Positions 8,923-17,886 of a DNA stretch of 64,000 bases are shown piece by piece. Source of the stretch: CAZGAH01 sp964523295 (GTDB taxonomy: Bacteria > Desulfobacterota > Desulfovibrionia > Desulfovibrionales > Desulfovibrionaceae); NCBI GenBank assembly GCA_964523295.1, contig CAZGAH010000001.1:62001-126000 (forward strand). The letters run 5' to 3'. The notes beneath the pieces were generated by a model. The model was not told the DNA's origin and made no database searches. It saw only the letters and a list, made by a program, of their open reading frames with translations. The translations under genes were made by a program, and so were the position numbers. The number at the start of each line of letters is the position of its first letter. Position 1 is the first letter of the stretch.

Positions 8923-10827
8923 TTAGCCGATGCGTGGGGAGTGTGCCTGGAGCCAGAGCTGGAGTACGAGCAGTGTCCACAATTCTTCCCGATGGTCCGC
9001 CTGCCCGGCGTCATGTTCGGCGCGCAGGCGGGCGATTGCCGCCGCGTCGAACAACCCCTGCCGCTTGAGCCAGTCTGCTCCGAGCAGTTCGTTGAGCGGC
9101 GCGCCCAGCCGATCCTTGAGCCATAGCCCCGTAGGGATGATGAATCCCACCTTCTTTCTGTTGGCGATGCCTGGCGGAAGCATACTGTTGAAGGTCTTTT
9201 TCAGCAGATATTTTCGGGTCATGCCCCGGATTTTCATGCTGGCGGGCAGGGCGAAGGCGAATTCGACGACCTCCCGGTCCAGCAGCGGCGAACGGACCTC
9301 GAGCGCGTGCATCATGGAACAGCGATCGACCTTGAACAGAATTTCATCGAGCAGGTACTGGCGAAAAAAGAGATAGAATACGCGGTCCAGCGGCTCGTCT
9401 GCGGGAAACGACGCGTACAGATGTCGGGTTTCTGCGTAGAGCGCCTCGTCGGAGACCGTGTTTGCCGGCGGATCGAGCCATAGCTGGCGTTGCAGCGCGA
9501 GGTCCATAGTCTGAAGCAGCTTCTGGGTTGCCAGCCAGGGAGGTGCGGTCACGGCCCAGTGGACGCGTTCGAGGATATGGCGCGGGCTGACATAGCCGGT
9601 GGACGCCGGGGCCAGTTTCTTGAGCACCGCCAGGGGCAGCGTCGCCAATGGTCCGAGTCGGCGCAGCCGTTGCGTCCAGATGAATCCCAGGTAATGCTCG
9701 TAGCCGCCGAAGAGTTCGTCCCCGCCGTCGCCGGAAAGGGCCACGGTGACGTGCTTGCGGGTGATCCGGGACAACAGGTAAGTGGGAACGATGGACGGAT
9801 CGGACATCGGTTCGTCCAGTCGGGCTACGATTTCCGGCAGCAAGTCGCTGGTATGTACGGCCGAAAGAATCTCTGCGGTATGCTGCGTGCCAAAGGCCGA
9901 GGCCACGGCCCGGGCATGAGGCGACTCGTCGTAGCTTTTTTCCGCGTAGCCGATGGAAAAGGTTTTGACCGGTTCATCGCATACGCGGGACATGAGTCCC
10001 ACGATGACGGACGAATCGATCCCGCCGGAGAGAAAGGCCCCCAAGGGGACGTCCGCGATCAGCCGGCGCGCCGTTGCGGCCTGGCAAAGGGTGAAAAGAC
10101 GTTCCATGCACTCGTCTTCGTCGAGTGCGTACGGTCTGGGCAAGGGCAGTTCCCAATACGGCGCGGTGCGGATTTCGCCCTTGGCGTAGAGCAGCATATG
10201 CGCCGGGCGCAGCTTGCAGACCTGGCGATAAATGGTTCGGGGCGTCGGCACGTAGCCATGGGCGAGCATGGCGGCCATGGCTTCGCGCTCGACGACGAAA
10301 TTCATGAAATCGAGTCGGGTCAGGGCGCCGAGTTCGGAGCCGAAGGCGAAGACTCCCTGTTGCAGCGTGTAGTAGAAGGGCTTTTTGCCCATGCGGTCGC
10401 GCGCCGCGAACAGCGTCTGCTCGGCCTCGTCCCAGATGGCGAAGGCGAACATGCCTTCGAAATATTGCACGCAATCGACGCCGCTTTCGAGGTATTGAGC
10501 CAGAATGACTTCGGTATCCGAGCGCGTACGGAACTGGTGCCCTTTGGCCTCGAGTTCGTCGCGCAGGGTGCGGTAGTTGTAGATTTCGCCGTTGAATACG
10601 ATCGTCAGCCTGCCGGATGCGCTGTGCATCGGCTGGTGGCCGCTGGAGAGATCGATGATCGACAGCCGCGCGTGCGCCAGGGCCACGGTCGTACCGTCCG
10701 CGCTGCGCTGCCAGAGGCCTTGTTCGTCCGGGCCGCGATGACGCAACGCGTCCAGCATGGCCTCCAGGTAGCCTTGCTGGCGCTCCGCAGAGCAGGTCGC
10801 TCCGACGAATCCTGCAATGCCGCACAT
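8923..10827 (-). CDS. asnB: Asparagine synthase (glutamine-hydrolysing) family amidotransferase
   Basis: 634 residues. Class-II glutamine amidotransferase domain at the N-terminus: MCGIAGFVG with the nucleophile Cys2, RHRGPDE, and FNGEIYN. The C-terminal synthetase domain has the PP-loop FLSGGIDSSV and the later SGDGGDELFGGY. AGGAG lies about 9 nt before the ATG. The gene is 4 bp downstream of a GT4 glycosyltransferase, so they form one operon. This pairing is typical of exopolysaccharide loci, where such enzymes may amidate a sugar acid instead of making free asparagine. Family assignment is firm; the substrate is inferred. Confidence 0.9.
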   Translation of the reverse strand: MCGIAGFVGATCSAERQQGYLEAMLDALRHRGPDEQGLWQRSADGTTVALAHARLSIIDLSSGHQPMHSASGRLTIVFNGEIYNYRTLRDELEAKGHQFRTRSDTEVILAQYLESGVDCVQYFEGMFAFAIWDEAEQTLFAARDRMGKKPFYYTLQQGVFAFGSELGALTRLDFMNFVVEREAMAAMLAHGYVPTPRTIYRQVCKLRPAHMLLYAKGEIRTAPYWELPLPRPYALDEDECMERLFTLCQAATARRLIADVPLGAFLSGGIDSSVIVGLMSRVCDEPVKTFSIGYAEKSYDESPHARAVASAFGTQHTAEILSAVHTSDLLPEIVARLDEPMSDPSIVPTYLLSRITRKHVTVALSGDGGDELFGGYEHYLGFIWTQRLRRLGPLATLPLAVLKKLAPASTGYVSPRHILERVHWAVTAPPWLATQKLLQTMDLALQRQLWLDPPANTVSDEALYAETRHLYASFPADEPLDRVFYLFFRQYLLDEILFKVDRCSMMHALEVRSPLLDREVVEFAFALPASMKIRGMTRKYLLKKTFNSMLPPGIANRKKVGFIIPTGLWLKDRLGAPLNELLGADWLKRQGLFDAAAIARLRAEHDAGQADHREELWTLLVLQLWLQAHSPRIG

Positions 10828-10831
10828 GCGC

Positions 10832-12073
10832 TCAGGCTCCTGTCTTGCCGCGGGAGTGGCGGGTGAAGAGCGTCGCCATCAGGCGGCAATTGGTCGGCCC
10901 GTCGAAGCGCTCGAGAACCAGTTCACGCGCCCGCTCGGCCATTTCCAGAGCCCGGGCGCGATCCGCTGCCATCGCCGCCATGGCTTTGGCCAGGGCTTGT
11001 GGGTCGCGCTGCGGTACCAGCAGACCGGTCCGGCCGTCTTCGACCACCTCCGGAATACCGGCCACGGCCGTGGCAACGACCGGCAGACGCTGCGCCATGG
11101 CCTCCATGATCACGTTGGGAATCCCGTCGCGGTCGCCCGTGGGATGGACCACGGAGGGCGTGACGAACACGTCGGCCCGGCTCAATGTGGCAGGAACCTT
11201 GTCGAAGGAGACGAAGCCGGGGAACTCCACCAGTCCGGCGAGTCCGAGCTGCTCGGCCTGCCGCCTGAGCCGCCCCTCCCAGCTGCCCGAGCCGACCAGC
11301 TCCAGGCGGAAGGGGAGTCCCTGATCCTTGAGCACGCGGCAGGCGTCCAGGAGCACGTCGAATCCTTTAGTCCGCACCATCCGACCCATGGCCATGAAGC
11401 GGAAGGGCGCCTGCATCGATACGGGCGCATCCTGCCGGTTTTCCAGGGTCAATGCATTGTAGACCAGTTTGATCTTGTCTTTCGCCTTGGGGCTGTCGCC
11501 AGCGAACTGCTGGAGATAGGCCACGTTCGCGGCGGTGTTTACGCGCACGAAGGCAGCCCGGGCGACCTTGTCGTGCAGGGCGCCCTCCGGGGGATAGATG
11601 TCGCCGGCGCGTGCGGCGAAACTGAAGGGGATGCCGGTCAGGGTCGAGGCGACCAGCGCGGCCGTGGCCGCACCGCCGGCCCAGGGGGAGTGGATATGCT
11701 CGATGCCGAGCGCCTCGAAGCGTCGGGCAAGGTGAAATCCGGCGTGAAAGGCCCACAGATTTTCCAGCGTCCGCTCGGGATTGCCCCAGCGCAGCAGGGG
11801 CATGGAGCGCAGCAAGTGTCGCGTCTGTCGGCCATCGCGCCGGAGCCAATAGAGCAGCGCGTCGAATCCTCGTCGGACGTGGAGCGAGCCCAGACGCTCG
11901 ACCCGGGGCGAGAAGGTCTGCATTTCCGGTGAAAGGTCCCGGCGTCGCGGGCCGTAGAGCGCAAAGGCCTGGACCGGCAGACCCAGGCGTTCGAGCTGGA
12001 CCACCTCCCGAAAGATGAAGGTTTCGGATGGTTCGGGAAACCAGAGAGCGACGTAAGCGGTTTTGGCCAGCAT
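10832..12073 (-). CDS. GT4-type glycosyltransferase (colanic-acid WcaL-like)
   Basis: 413 residues from ATG 12073; a longer frame to 12181 has no family similarity. The N-terminus (LWFPEPSETFIFREV) is characteristic of WcaL-like GT4 enzymes. The C-terminal donor-binding region has FVTPSVVHPTGDRDG, then IMEAMAQRLPVVAT and the E-x7-E-like segment GIPEVVEDGRTGLLV. It is predicted to be cytosolic, acting on lipid-linked oligosaccharide intermediates. It is translationally close to the amidotransferase gene downstream. Confidence 0.87.
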   Translation of the reverse strand: MLAKTAYVALWFPEPSETFIFREVVQLERLGLPVQAFALYGPRRRDLSPEMQTFSPRVERLGSLHVRRGFDALLYWLRRDGRQTRHLLRSMPLLRWGNPERTLENLWAFHAGFHLARRFEALGIEHIHSPWAGGAATAALVASTLTGIPFSFAARAGDIYPPEGALHDKVARAAFVRVNTAANVAYLQQFAGDSPKAKDKIKLVYNALTLENRQDAPVSMQAPFRFMAMGRMVRTKGFDVLLDACRVLKDQGLPFRLELVGSGSWEGRLRRQAEQLGLAGLVEFPGFVSFDKVPATLSRADVFVTPSVVHPTGDRDGIPNVIMEAMAQRLPVVATAVAGIPEVVEDGRTGLLVPQRDPQALAKAMAAMAADRARALEMAERARELVLERFDGPTNCRLMATLFTRHSRGKTGA

Positions 12074-12318
12074 CTGTGCGTGTCGTTGCGTTCGGAGTGG
12101 TCCGGGTGTTCGATGAGTTCGTCCGCAAGAGCGGTCTGCCTGATTTCCGGCGCCGGCCGGCGCGAGTCCCTGGTGCCTCAAATCCTCAGGCTTGGCAACA
12201 GCGGTGATACCGGCAACCCTGGATTCGCCGGGTACCGGAAGTCTTTCCGGGCGATATGCCCTGCCGCATGCCAGGTTGCGGAGCTACGCTGCCGGAGCGA
12301 CACTGGGGGAGCGGAGAC

Positions 12319-13728
12319 TCAATGCGCACCCGGCGTCTTTTCCTGAAGCCAGGCTTGCAGGGCGCGTAGCTGCCGGATGACCGAGTCCGGTCCCGTGCCT
12401 CCGTGGATGTTGCGTCGCGCCACGGCGGTCCGATAGTCCAGCGCTGCGTAGACATCGTTCTGGATGCAGGGACAGATTGCCTGGAGTTCGGACAGGCTGA
12501 GCGCCTCGAGGGGCTTTCCGGCCGCCTCGGCCCTGGCCACCGCCTGCCCCGCGTAGTGATGCGCCTCGCGAAAGGTGACCCCTTTTCCTACGAGATAATC
12601 GGCCAGTTCCGTTGCGTTGAGAAAGCCCCGGCTAAGGGCTCGCTGCATGGCCTCGGGCTCGAAGCATAGCTCGGCGATCATGCCGGCCATCAGCCTGATG
12701 GAGCCGCTCACCGTGCGGTCGGCATCGAAAAAGGGCTCCTTGTCTTCCTGCATGTCGCGATTATAGGTCAGTGGCAGGCCCTTGAGGCCCGTGAGGATCG
12801 AGACAAGACTACCGTAGACACGTCCTGTCCGTCCACGGATCAATTCGGCCACATCCGGATTTTTTTTCTGGGGCATGATCGAGGAGCCGGTGGCGTAGGC
12901 GTCCGGCAGTCGTACAAAGCCGAAACCGGGATTGGCCCAGAGGATGATCTCCTCGCTGAGCCTGCTCAGGTGGGCCATGATCACGGACGCGCAGAACAGC
13001 GTCTCCAGAACGAAGTCACGGTCGGAGACCGCGTCCATGCTGTTCTGGAACACGCCTTCCAGACCAAGCTCACGCGCGACCGAGGCCGGATCGAGCGGGT
13101 AGGTGGTGCCGGCCAGGGCCGCTGCGCCCAAGGGCGATACGCGTACCCGGCGGTTGCAGTCCGCCAGCCTTTCCGCATCGCGCTTGAACATCCAGGCGTA
13201 GGCCAGCAGGTGGTGGGCCAGGCTGACCGGCTGGGCAGGCTGAAGATGCGTACACCCGGGCAGCAGCGTCGCCTGGTGCTCGTTGGCGCGTTCGGTCAGC
13301 GCCGCCACCAATGCCTTGAGTTCGTCCTGCCAGTCGGCAAGGCGGCCGGCGACAAAAAGCCGAAAATCGAGCGCCACCTGGTCGTTGCGGCTGCGCCCGG
13401 TGTGCAGCTTGCGCCCGGCGTCGCCGATCAGTTCGGTCAGCCGGCTTTCGATGTTCATATGCACGTCTTCGAGTTCGGCCCGCCAGACAAAGGCGCCGGA
13501 CTCGATCTCGGCCCGGATCGTCTCGAGACCGTCGACGATGTGCTGCACCTCCGCGGGTTGCAGCACGCCCTGGCGGCCCAACATGCGCGCGTGGGCCTGG
13601 GAGCCGGCGATGTCCTGGGCGTAGAGCTGCCAGTCGAAGGATACCGACTGGGTGAAGGACTCCACCAGTCCGCTGGTCTGTCCGCTGAAGCGCCCGCCCC
13701 AGAGTTTCTTTCCCCGCTCGCTCGTCAT
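12319..13728 (-). CDS. argH: Argininosuccinate lyase
   Basis: 469 residues from ATG 13728, preceded by GGGAAGG; an alternative GTG at 13764 overlaps the argG stop. It cleaves argininosuccinate to arginine and fumarate. It begins KKLWGGRFSGQTS. The fumarase/aspartase superfamily signature GSSIMPQKKNPD carries the catalytic serine, and TGRSRNDQVA is present near residue 110. It is the last gene of argF-argG-argH. Confidence 0.97.
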   Translation of the reverse strand: MTSERGKKLWGGRFSGQTSGLVESFTQSVSFDWQLYAQDIAGSQAHARMLGRQGVLQPAEVQHIVDGLETIRAEIESGAFVWRAELEDVHMNIESRLTELIGDAGRKLHTGRSRNDQVALDFRLFVAGRLADWQDELKALVAALTERANEHQATLLPGCTHLQPAQPVSLAHHLLAYAWMFKRDAERLADCNRRVRVSPLGAAALAGTTYPLDPASVARELGLEGVFQNSMDAVSDRDFVLETLFCASVIMAHLSRLSEEIILWANPGFGFVRLPDAYATGSSIMPQKKNPDVAELIRGRTGRVYGSLVSILTGLKGLPLTYNRDMQEDKEPFFDADRTVSGSIRLMAGMIAELCFEPEAMQRALSRGFLNATELADYLVGKGVTFREAHHYAGQAVARAEAAGKPLEALSLSELQAICPCIQNDVYAALDYRTAVARRNIHGGTGPDSVIRQLRALQAWLQEKTPGAH

Positions 13729-13763
13729 AGCCTTCCCATCGTGTTCTGTCGCTGAGGTTGGCA

Positions 13764-14969
13764 CTACCCTTGGACGATGTCCTTGCGATACCCGCGCAGG
13801 CGCAGCCCCTGCAGGCGGATGAAGCCCGTGGCGTCGGCCTGGTTGTAGACGGCGTCTTCCTCGAAGGTGGCCAGGTCGGCGTTGTAGAGCGAATTCGGTG
13901 AAGTCCGGCTGAGCGGATACACCGCGCCCTTGTAGATTTTACAGCACACGGCACCGTTTACGCGCTCCTGAATCTTGTCCATGAGCACCTGCAGGGCTTC
14001 CCGCTCCGGAGAATACCAGAATCCATAATACACGCACTCGGCGTAGCGCGGCACCAGACTGTCGCGCAGGTGAAAAACCTCGCGATCCAGGCAGATGGAT
14101 TCCAGGTCGCGGCGCGCCGCGTGGAGTATGGCGCCGCCAGGGGTTTCATACACGCCGCGGGATTTCATGCCCACGAAACGGTTCTCGACCATGTCCAGTC
14201 GGCCGACGCCATGACGGCCGCCGATCCGGTTGAGCGCGCGCATCAACTGCGCCGGGCTCATGCGTTCGCCATCAATGGCCACCGGATTGCCGGCCTCGAA
14301 ATCGATGGTGATGACTTCCGCCTCATCCGGCGCCTTTTCCACGGGCACGGTCATGATATAGCTGTTCGGTCCGGAGGCCTGACCCGGGTCCTCGAGTTCG
14401 GAGCCCTCGAAACTGCAATGGAGCAGGTTGCGGTCCACGCTGTATTGCTTCTGCCGGCCCGAGGGAACGGGGATGCCGTTGCGTTGGGCAAAGGCGAGCA
14501 GATCGCTGCGCGAGCGCATATCCCATTCGCGCCAGGGGGCGATGACCTTGAGCTGCGGGGCCAGGGCCATGGTGGTAAGCTCGAAACGCACCTGGTCGTT
14601 ACCCTTGCCTGTTGCGCCGTGAGCCACGGCCTGAGCCCCTTCCGCCAGGGCGACTTCCACAAGACGTTTGGCAATGAGCGGCCGGGCGATGGACGTACCG
14701 AGCAGATACCGGCCTTCGTAAACGGCCGCGGCCCGGAGCATGGGGAAAATGAAATCCCGGGCGAACTCCTCGCACATATCATCGACATAGGCCTTGACAG
14801 CGCCGGTGGCATGGGCCTTGGCGTCGATTCCCGTCAGTTCCTCCTCCTGTCCCAGATCGGCGGTCAGGGTCACGACTTCGCAGCCATAGGCCTGTTGCAG
14901 CCACTTGAGGATGATGGAGGTATCCAGACCGCCCGAATAGGCGAGTACGACTTTGCCGATAGTGTTCAT
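13764..14969 (-). CDS. argG: Argininosuccinate synthase
   Basis: 401 residues. It ligates citrulline and aspartate with ATP. The N-terminal P-loop is KVVLAYSGGLDTS. Further conserved segments are HGATGKGNDQVRFE and SRGVYETPGG. ATG 14969 overlaps the argF stop (ATGA), so translation is coupled. The frame is open upstream to 15050 inside argF, which is not used. Confidence 0.97.
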   Translation of the reverse strand: MNTIGKVVLAYSGGLDTSIILKWLQQAYGCEVVTLTADLGQEEELTGIDAKAHATGAVKAYVDDMCEEFARDFIFPMLRAAAVYEGRYLLGTSIARPLIAKRLVEVALAEGAQAVAHGATGKGNDQVRFELTTMALAPQLKVIAPWREWDMRSRSDLLAFAQRNGIPVPSGRQKQYSVDRNLLHCSFEGSELEDPGQASGPNSYIMTVPVEKAPDEAEVITIDFEAGNPVAIDGERMSPAQLMRALNRIGGRHGVGRLDMVENRFVGMKSRGVYETPGGAILHAARRDLESICLDREVFHLRDSLVPRYAECVYYGFWYSPEREALQVLMDKIQERVNGAVCCKIYKGAVYPLSRTSPNSLYNADLATFEEDAVYNQADATGFIRLQGLRLRGYRKDIVQG

Positions 14970-15934
14970 ACGATGGCCTTCTTTCTCCCGATGCGTTCGG
15001 CGTAGGCGCCCAGTCCGCCTTCGTCCTCGTTCTCGGGGCTGAAAATCCATTGCAGCAGGGATTTTTGCATGTGCAGCCGGTTTTCGGCCTGATCCCAGAC
15101 AATCGAGGCGTCGCTCTCGAGCACCTCGTCGGTTATCTCTTCCCCGCGGTGCGCAGGCAGGCAGTGCATGACCTTGACCCCGGGATCGGCCTCGGCCAGC
15201 AATTCCAGGTTGACCTGGTAGGGCCTGAACACCTCGGCCCGATGCTCCTGCTCGCCTTCCTGACCCATGGAGGCCCAGACGTCCGTATTCACGTAATGGG
15301 CGTCCTCCACGGCAAGCTCGGGCTCGTGCGTGAGAAATATCTTGGCGCCGAACATCAGTGCGCGCTCGATGATGTCCCGCCGTGGCTCGTAGCCCTGGGG
15401 AACGGCCATGAACAGCTCGAAGGGAAAGACCATTGCCGCCTCGATCCAGGAATGGGCCATGTTGTTGCCGTCGCCGATCCAGGCGACCCGGACCTTTTCC
15501 AGATCGGGCGTGCGCTCGTATATGGTCAGCATATCGCTCATGACCTGACAGGGATGATGCAGATCGGACAAGGCGTTGATGACGGGTACCGTGGCATATT
15601 CGGCGAGTTCTTCCAGTATCTCCTGTCCGAACGTGCGCACGATCAGGCAGTCGACATACCGGGACAACACGCGGGCCGTATCCTTGAGCGGCTCGCTGCG
15701 GCCGAGCTGCGACTCGCTCGTGGTCATGAACACCGTGCTCCCGCCCAGGTGCCGTACGGCGACTTCGAACGAAACCCGCGTCCGGGTCGAGGCCTTCGCA
15801 AAAACCATGGCCGCTACCTTATCTTTCAGTTCGCTGCCCCGGTAGCCCTGCGCCTTCATGCTTGCGGCTCGTTCAAGCACGCTCATTGCCGTCGTCGGAT
15901 CGATATCCCCCAGGCGGAGAAAATGTCGCGGCAT
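14966..15934 (-). CDS. argF: Ornithine carbamoyltransferase
   Basis: 322 residues. It makes citrulline from ornithine and carbamoyl phosphate. Carbamoyl-phosphate site KASTRTRVSFEVA, the HPCQ motif in DLHHPCQVMSD, and the ornithine-site MHCLPAHRGEE are all present. ATG 15934 is supported by AAGGGG upstream; an upstream in-frame extension to 16003 is not family-like. First gene of the arg operon, with a good promoter at 15987-16015. The carB gene for its carbamoyl-phosphate substrate is also in this window (41.7-44.9 kb). Confidence 0.97.
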   Translation of the reverse strand: MPRHFLRLGDIDPTTAMSVLERAASMKAQGYRGSELKDKVAAMVFAKASTRTRVSFEVAVRHLGGSTVFMTTSESQLGRSEPLKDTARVLSRYVDCLIVRTFGQEILEELAEYATVPVINALSDLHHPCQVMSDMLTIYERTPDLEKVRVAWIGDGNNMAHSWIEAAMVFPFELFMAVPQGYEPRRDIIERALMFGAKIFLTHEPELAVEDAHYVNTDVWASMGQEGEQEHRAEVFRPYQVNLELLAEADPGVKVMHCLPAHRGEEITDEVLESDASIVWDQAENRLHMQKSLLQWIFSPENEDEGGLGAYAERIGRKKAIV

Positions 15935-15986
15935 GTCCCTCACCCCTTCTGGCCCTGCGGCACAATTCTTTGTGAAAAAAGTGTTT

Positions 15987-16015
15987 TTATTAAACGCAAG
16001 CACGCTGCCTGTAAA
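15987..16015 (-). promoter_or_regulatory. Sigma-70-type promoter for argF-argG-argH
   Basis: On the minus strand TTTACA (16010-16015) and TAATAA (15987-15992) are separated by exactly 17 bases, about 50 bases ahead of the argF start. Surrounding AT-rich sequence could hold an ArgR operator, but I could not confirm an ARG box. Confidence 0.6.
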
Positions 16016-16807
16016 GAGTTATTTTATACGCTCACCGAAAACACGAGTTGAGTACGGTCACGGTTCGAAGCCAGGGAACCGATTGACAGCGAGTCCGTGG
16101 CCTTGAACCATCGTTTGGCGGGAGGTATCAGCTATTCATTGTCCTTGATTTTCTCCCGGCTCCATCTCTCTCCAGTTTTTGCCGCACGGGGCCCCGGGGC
16201 TCTGATCTTTGCGTCACTGTCATGGCAAAGCAGGTCCAGGCGCCCAGGTACGTCAAGGATGCTTTCGCGCTCGTCAACCGCCCGTGGCGCACGCGTGACA
16301 GAATGCCGGATAGGATTTCCGTAACAATTGCAATGGTTGCGTCAGCAGGGAGGGCGGGTCTTATAGGCGTTATAATAAGGCGTATTTGTGTCTCATTATG
16401 TGTGATTTCTGAATTTTTCTCTTACGTGGAGAAAGCAGCATCCTCTCCCTGCCTTCAGAACTTAATGTTAATCCAGCATGTCTTTTGCTGATTATGCCGC
16501 ATAGCGAAAAATGACAATTGCGCAAGTAAATATAGCAAATTTTTATAAGTGTTGTAATTGGCATCAAAAGCGAGTGTATAGACAACGGAAGCCTTTCAAT
16601 CTGGCAAAACTTTGAGTACGAAACAAGATTCACAGCCATACGAATTGGAAATCGTTGGCTTGCAAAAAATCCAGGATAACGCAGTTTCATGGATCAGAGT
16701 GTCCGATCGGTTATGGCGACTCAGAGCAACTCAAGCTGTAGCATCGGCGATGCCGAGTTGCTGTAAATAAGCAGATGAAATGTCCCTGGAAAAGCGCGCA
16801 TCCGGGC

Positions 16808-16836
16808 TTGCCATACGCCCGATCAGGTGTTATCCT
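16808..16836 (+). promoter_or_regulatory. Sigma-70-type promoter for the small repeat protein
   Basis: TTGCCA (16808-16813) and TATCCT (16831-16836) are 17 bases apart, 58 bases before the ATG at 16895. Confidence 0.5.
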
Positions 16837-16894
16837 GAATGCATACACTCTGGTTCATGCAATTTCCTCGGGAAGACGTGCGGGAGGATTATCG

Positions 16895-17206
16895 ATGAGC
16901 AATGACTCGTTTCCCAGTCTCGGAAGCGCTGCCAATTCCATTGGGCAGCAGGTTCTGGGGGCGGAGGTGGTGTCCAAGACACTGGACTTTATGAATAATT
17001 CCAGCGATAGCGGAAATTCCTTCGCTCCGGTGGACAAGCAGACCTTTGGCGCGGCCGTGGTCAGCAAAACGCTCGACTACATGAATTCCGGCAGCATGGG
17101 CGGGATGGGCGGCGCATCGGACATGTCGCAGAGCTATCAGTTCGGCAAAGACGTACTTGGCGCGTACATGAGCGGTACCGGCGCCCTGGCCAACACCTAC
17201 GCGTAA
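16895..17206 (+). CDS. Small hypothetical protein with internal repeats
   Basis: 103 residues from ATG 16895 with a strong GGGAGGA ribosome site. It is built on a repeated unit: QQVLGAEVVSKTLDFMN at about residues 18-34 and KQTFGAAVVSKTLDYMN at about 49-65, with a weaker third copy YQFGKDVLGAYMSG near 85-98. Between the copies are Ser/Asn/Gly-rich linkers. No signal peptide or membrane helix is evident. I do not recognise the family. It has its own promoter and is followed by hairpins, so it is probably monocistronic. A self-assembling or structural protein is one possibility, but this is only inference from the repeats. Confidence 0.7.
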   Translation: MSNDSFPSLGSAANSIGQQVLGAEVVSKTLDFMNNSSDSGNSFAPVDKQTFGAAVVSKTLDYMNSGSMGGMGGASDMSQSYQFGKDVLGAYMSGTGALANTYA

Positions 17207-17222
17207 AGCCGGGAGCCGACGT

Positions 17223-17249
17223 GGCCAGGGTCGCCTGACGACCCTGGCC
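17223..17249. repeat. 11-bp inverted repeat after the small repeat protein
   Basis: GGCCAGGGTCG (17223-17233) pairs perfectly with 17239-17249 around a 5-nt loop. The following sequence has only scattered T (GCCTTGTTG), so it may be part of a two-hairpin termination region with the element at 17269. Confidence 0.55.
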
Positions 17250-17268
17250 GCCTTGTTGCGTCGCGATA

Positions 17269-17310
17269 CCGGCAGCGTGCAGGCTGCCGGAGTGATTTTG
17301 TTTTTTTCTC
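17269..17310 (+). terminator. Probable terminator
   Basis: CCGGCAGC (17269-17276) pairs with GCTGCCGG (17283-17290), followed after a few bases by a T-rich run (ATTTTGTTTTTTT). It lies between the small repeat protein and the thioesterase gene. Confidence 0.65.
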
Positions 17311-17343
17311 AACTCTTTACCCGTCACTAGAGGCGGGAAAACT

Positions 17344-17793
17344 ATGCCCCGAACTCCGGATCCGCAAACACACGCCATCGACCACGCGGCCTTCAAGGAA
17401 CTCATCGAACAGGGCATTCCCTTCAATGCCTTGCTGGGCATTCAGGTCGTTTCGCTTGAAATAGGCGTCTGCAAGCTGTCCATTCCGTTCAAACCCGAGC
17501 TGGTGGGCGACGTGCGGCGCGGCGCACTGCACGGCGGCGTCATTTCCATGCTCGTGGATACGTGCGGCGGATTTGCGGTCTGGACCATGTGCAAGATTAC
17601 CGACCGGATTTCGACCATCGATCTGCGCGTGGACTACCTCAAGCCCGCGCTTTCGGAAACCCTGGTCGCCGAATCGCACGTCAAGCTCCTGGGCAACCGC
17701 GTCGGCAACGTGCAGACCTCCGTGTACGCGAGCAGCGCCCCGGAGGTCGTCCTGGCCGAAGGGCGCTCGGTATACAACATCCGGCGAGGCTGA
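17344..17793 (+). CDS. PaaI-family hotdog thioesterase
   Basis: 149 residues with a single hotdog fold. The conserved GALHGGVISMLVDTCGG holds the HGG turn and the catalytic acidic residue, followed by STIDLRVDYLKPA. Family members hydrolyse acyl- or aryl-CoA thioesters; the substrate cannot be read from sequence. ATG 17344 has a GAGG site about 10 nt upstream. It converges on lolA. Confidence 0.88.
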   Translation: MPRTPDPQTHAIDHAAFKELIEQGIPFNALLGIQVVSLEIGVCKLSIPFKPELVGDVRRGALHGGVISMLVDTCGGFAVWTMCKITDRISTIDLRVDYLKPALSETLVAESHVKLLGNRVGNVQTSVYASSAPEVVLAEGRSVYNIRRG

Positions 17794-17886
17794 GCCCGAT
17801 ACCCCCTCCGCTCCTCCCCGGCGCCTGCGGCGGCGCAGGTACTCGCCAGGGGACGCCCGCGAACCATTTCCCTGACTGGACGGCGG

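Larger units (their letters stand above)
15935..16894. other. 960-bp intergenic region, partly AT-rich, no gene recognised
   Basis: Between divergent argF and the small repeat protein. Apart from the two promoters listed separately, I recognise nothing. The stretch 16330-16740 is markedly more AT-rich than the surrounding genome and contains only short unconvincing frames. It could hold a decayed gene, an untranslated RNA or horizontally acquired DNA. Confidence 0.5.
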
